DNA from: Symbiodinium natans
Taxonomy: Eukaryota; Sar; Dinophyceae; Suessiales; Symbiodiniaceae
DNA: 47,500 bases
Assembly: GCA_905221605.1 (NCBI GenBank)
Contig: CAJNDS010001001.1
Span: 1,517,792-1,565,291, forward strand
Direction: 5' to 3'
Below are positions 45,801 through 47,500 of this stretch, in pieces. The stretch's first letter is position 1. Each line of letters begins with the position of its first letter. Position numbers and translations under genes: made by a program. Under the pieces are notes generated by a model, which ran no database searches, was not told the origin of the DNA, and was given only the letters and a program-made list of their open reading frames with translations.

Positions 45801-46290
45801 GTGCCAAGTCTAACTTGGGCTGATTGCTTTTGTCCTCTGTAAACCCATCGCTCAGATGCCCTTGCAACTGCACGTTGCCAAGAACTAAGCTGTTGTAGAG
45901 GCTGAAGCTCTGCACTTCTTATATTGGTGCCGATGGCTCTCTCTTGTATCTGTGTTTCAAAACTGGCCTCTGTTGTGGCGTGGCCTCTGGCTGTTTGGTT
46001 GTGGGGGCAAGTCCTTCCTCCCTGATTTGGCGGGAACTCGTTCGAAAAGGCGGTCCTGAGGGCTTAGGGCTGGCTTTTAGAAGGGTCAAAAGTGCCCGTA
46101 AAATGCGCGTAAAATCTTTTGGGCCATGGTGTGGCCTGGCGGGGTCGGAGTTTCTTCGATTGATTGGGTCGAGTCCGCCTGATTTCGGGCAGACTCTGGT
46201 AGAGACTGAGTTTCTACGTGCAGAGACTCGAGTCTCTACTATGTATGTTTGGAACAGGGAACCACAGGGATGTCAATTCTTCACAATTTT
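45801..46290. other. Spacer between the two Crinkler/RHS-like genes
   Basis: No gene recognised. GTAGAGACTGAG- and GAGTCTCTAC-like words at 46198-46240 form a small inverted repeat. Confidence 0.4.
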
Positions 46291-46292
46291 CA

Positions 46293-46535
46293 TTAACGTT
46301 TGAAGGCTGTGGGAGTGTATGCTGCAACGGCCCTCATGTGACCTTCGTGCGGCTCGACTTTGTGAAACCGACGGGCGTTGAATGACACCGGTTGGTCGTG
46401 CATGTCGATCCACGAGCCTCCGCTTTTTCTCCATCCCTTCCCCTTCCGCAATGTGCTGAGGATGGGAATGTTGTGGGGCGACACAGAAAGGGCTACAAAG
46501 AAAACAACGTCAGGGGCCTGAAATAGCTCGTTGGT
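46293..46535 (-). CDS. Fragment resembling the C-terminal half of a 2OG-Fe(II)-oxygenase-like domain
   Basis: Open from a TTTCAG at about 46520. It reads APDVVFFVALSVSPHNIPIL, GGSWIDMHDQPVSFNARRFH and KVEPHEGHMRAVAAYTPTAF. The pattern 'pv.F..rrfH.vep..G.r..l.aYTp' recalls a double-stranded beta-helix piece common in dinoflagellate retroelement-linked proteins. Only the end is present, so it is a remnant or one exon. Confidence 0.35.
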   Translation of the reverse strand, partial: TNELFQAPDVVFFVALSVSPHNIPILSTLRKGKGWRKSGGSWIDMHDQPVSFNARRFHKVEPHEGHMRAVAAYTPTAFKR

Positions 46536-46909
46536 CCATTTGTTTCATGTCTGCCACGGAGAGCCCCGCGTCAAGAACTAGTGTTTAAGCCGTCCGGCTA
46601 GGCCAGTTGCGAAGCCGTGTTTTCTGAAAGGCTCAGATACCCTTCTAATTAGCCCTTCGAAATCAAACCAACATACATGCTCTAAGTATTCAGGATGGTC
46701 TAGGTGGGATCCATTTCAAGAGTTCTCCTCAGGAGCAGGTGAAACGACTGGCAAAGCTGCAAGCCAAACACCTCCTCAGCTTCACCATCGCCTTGACCAT
46801 CCGGCCTGCAACTGCACAATGTAAGCAACGTCTTGAAGCGCAAGAACACACTTTAAAGTAAGTACTCAGCAGCACCTTCGCGGGACTCTTTTTCCGTTGG
46901 CTTTCGTGG

Positions 46910-47266
46910 TCAGTCGGGCATAGGTTTCAGAGCTTCCACCAGTTCTGTCCATTTGCTGACAGCTTGCTTGAGCAAATCTGCTTGTTGCCAGATCCCAAGC
47001 TTCTTGCACAAATCCTTGACGTGACTCTCTTCAAAGGTCACCAGTGCGTGAGCCTTTGCGAGCTCGTCTTTAGATGTTATCGAGTCAAGCTGTGGCTTGC
47101 TCCGCCAGGCGCTCAGCCTTCGTGTGAGTCCTTCTCTAAGCTTGGTCTCCTCGCTTGGAAGCTCGTTGAGTCTTTGTTCGAGGTTCTCTTTGGAAAGTGG
47201 GTTTTTTGGATCGCTGAGACTTAGAACTGTCTCTTCGCTTGTGATGCGGTTGATGTTACCGGCCAT
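46910..47266 (-). CDS. Hypothetical helical protein or C-terminal tail of the preceding gene
   Basis: 118 codons, MAGNINRITSEETVLSLSDP ... EQRLNELPSEETKLREGLTR ... KDLCKKLGIWQQADLLKQAV. Charged and helical throughout. It overlaps the end of the upstream copy by 46 bases in another frame. It may be a separate small gene, or the tail of the Crinkler/RHS-like protein after a frame change. Confidence 0.45.
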   Translation of the reverse strand: MAGNINRITSEETVLSLSDPKNPLSKENLEQRLNELPSEETKLREGLTRRLSAWRSKPQLDSITSKDELAKAHALVTFEESHVKDLCKKLGIWQQADLLKQAVSKWTELVEALKPMPD

Positions 47267-47499
47267 TGGCTTTCTTGAAAGTCAAAGAATGCTTCTGCAA
47301 GTACCACCCAGTACAGTTTGATCCTTTTTGGAGGGTTGCTCATGTTGGCTAGGGCGTCATTCATCTTGTCCGACTTGAACGTGTGGCTTTTGCCTGTTGT
47401 TATCTGAAAGGCATGCAAGGTCCCATTCTTATCGAGAAAGCCTGCGTCGATGACTGCCGTTTCCTTTTTGGCTGTGCAGTAAGTGTTCGGTTGGTTCGC
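47221..47499 (-). CDS. Second Crinkler/RHS-like protein, C-terminal part (5' end off the window)
   Basis: Open to the window edge. It reads CTAKKETAVIDAGFLDKNGT, LHAFQITTGKSHTFKSDKMN and RIKLYWVVLAEAFFDFQESQ. 'D.gf......l.aFQiT..k.H......' followed by 'lyWVV...F..F' is the C-terminal restriction-nuclease-like domain typical of RHS/Crinkler proteins (usually written FQ.T..k.H and lyFVVP...F). Stop at 47221. It lies head to tail with the copy at 43735-45800. Confidence 0.7.
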   Translation of the reverse strand, partial: ANQPNTYCTAKKETAVIDAGFLDKNGTLHAFQITTGKSHTFKSDKMNDALANMSNPPKRIKLYWVVLAEAFFDFQESQWPVTSTASQAKRQF

Positions 47500-47500
47500 A

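Overview
This looks like nuclear DNA of a eukaryotic alga, most likely a dinoflagellate. The reasons are the TTTAGGG plant/dinoflagellate-type telomeric heptamer, very intron-rich genes, several splice sites that are not GT-AG, a receptor-like protein that joins a periplasmic-type binding domain, a GCC2/GCC3 Cys-rich region, membrane segments and TIR domains, Crinkler/RHS-like NTPases, LINE and copia-like remnants, and coding evidence that lies only on the minus strand (one-directional gene arrangement). No ribosomal, organellar or prokaryotic operon signal was seen.

Layout. Bases 1-8004 hold one minus-strand gene that runs off the left edge. I could follow 17 exons: signal peptide, ABC-type substrate-binding domain (exons 1-7), GCC2/GCC3 repeats (exons 7-10), a multi-pass membrane domain (exons 10-14) and tandem TIR-like domains (exons 14-17). 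From 8.7 to about 12.9 kb a second minus-strand gene of unknown function ends at 8682; its last intron holds a triplet-repeat tract of about 720 bp. From 14.6 to 25.9 kb and from 32.9 to 36.8 kb there are many short minus-strand exon-like frames of one or more further unknown genes.

The introns are the striking part. Those of gene 1, and the spaces between candidate exons elsewhere, contain arrays of telomeric heptamer, often CCCTAAA on the left and TTTAGGG on the right of an exon (plus strand). They also carry a short element with inverted ends CTTGGAGGTT...AACCTCCAAG, whose end supplies the splice donor for two exons supported by domain homology. This looks like an introner family. A second inverted-repeat family (GGGATGTTCCCC) occurs twice. 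A truncated U6 snRNA sequence sits inside one heptamer array at about 13.0 kb.

From about 24 to 33 kb and from 36.9 kb to the right edge the heptamer arrays vanish. These blocks hold decayed retroelements (a LINE at 28.7-29.7 kb, a gag zinc-knuckle remnant at 37.6 kb), several unrelated minisatellites (38.6-40.1, 43.36-43.56 kb), a duplicated G-rich module (41.4-42.3 kb), a 1 kb AT-rich island (42.3-43.3 kb) and two tandem minus-strand Crinkler/RHS-like genes (43.7-45.8 and 46.9-47.5 kb), the complete one broken by frame changes. Exon edges are read by eye and are approximate unless stated.
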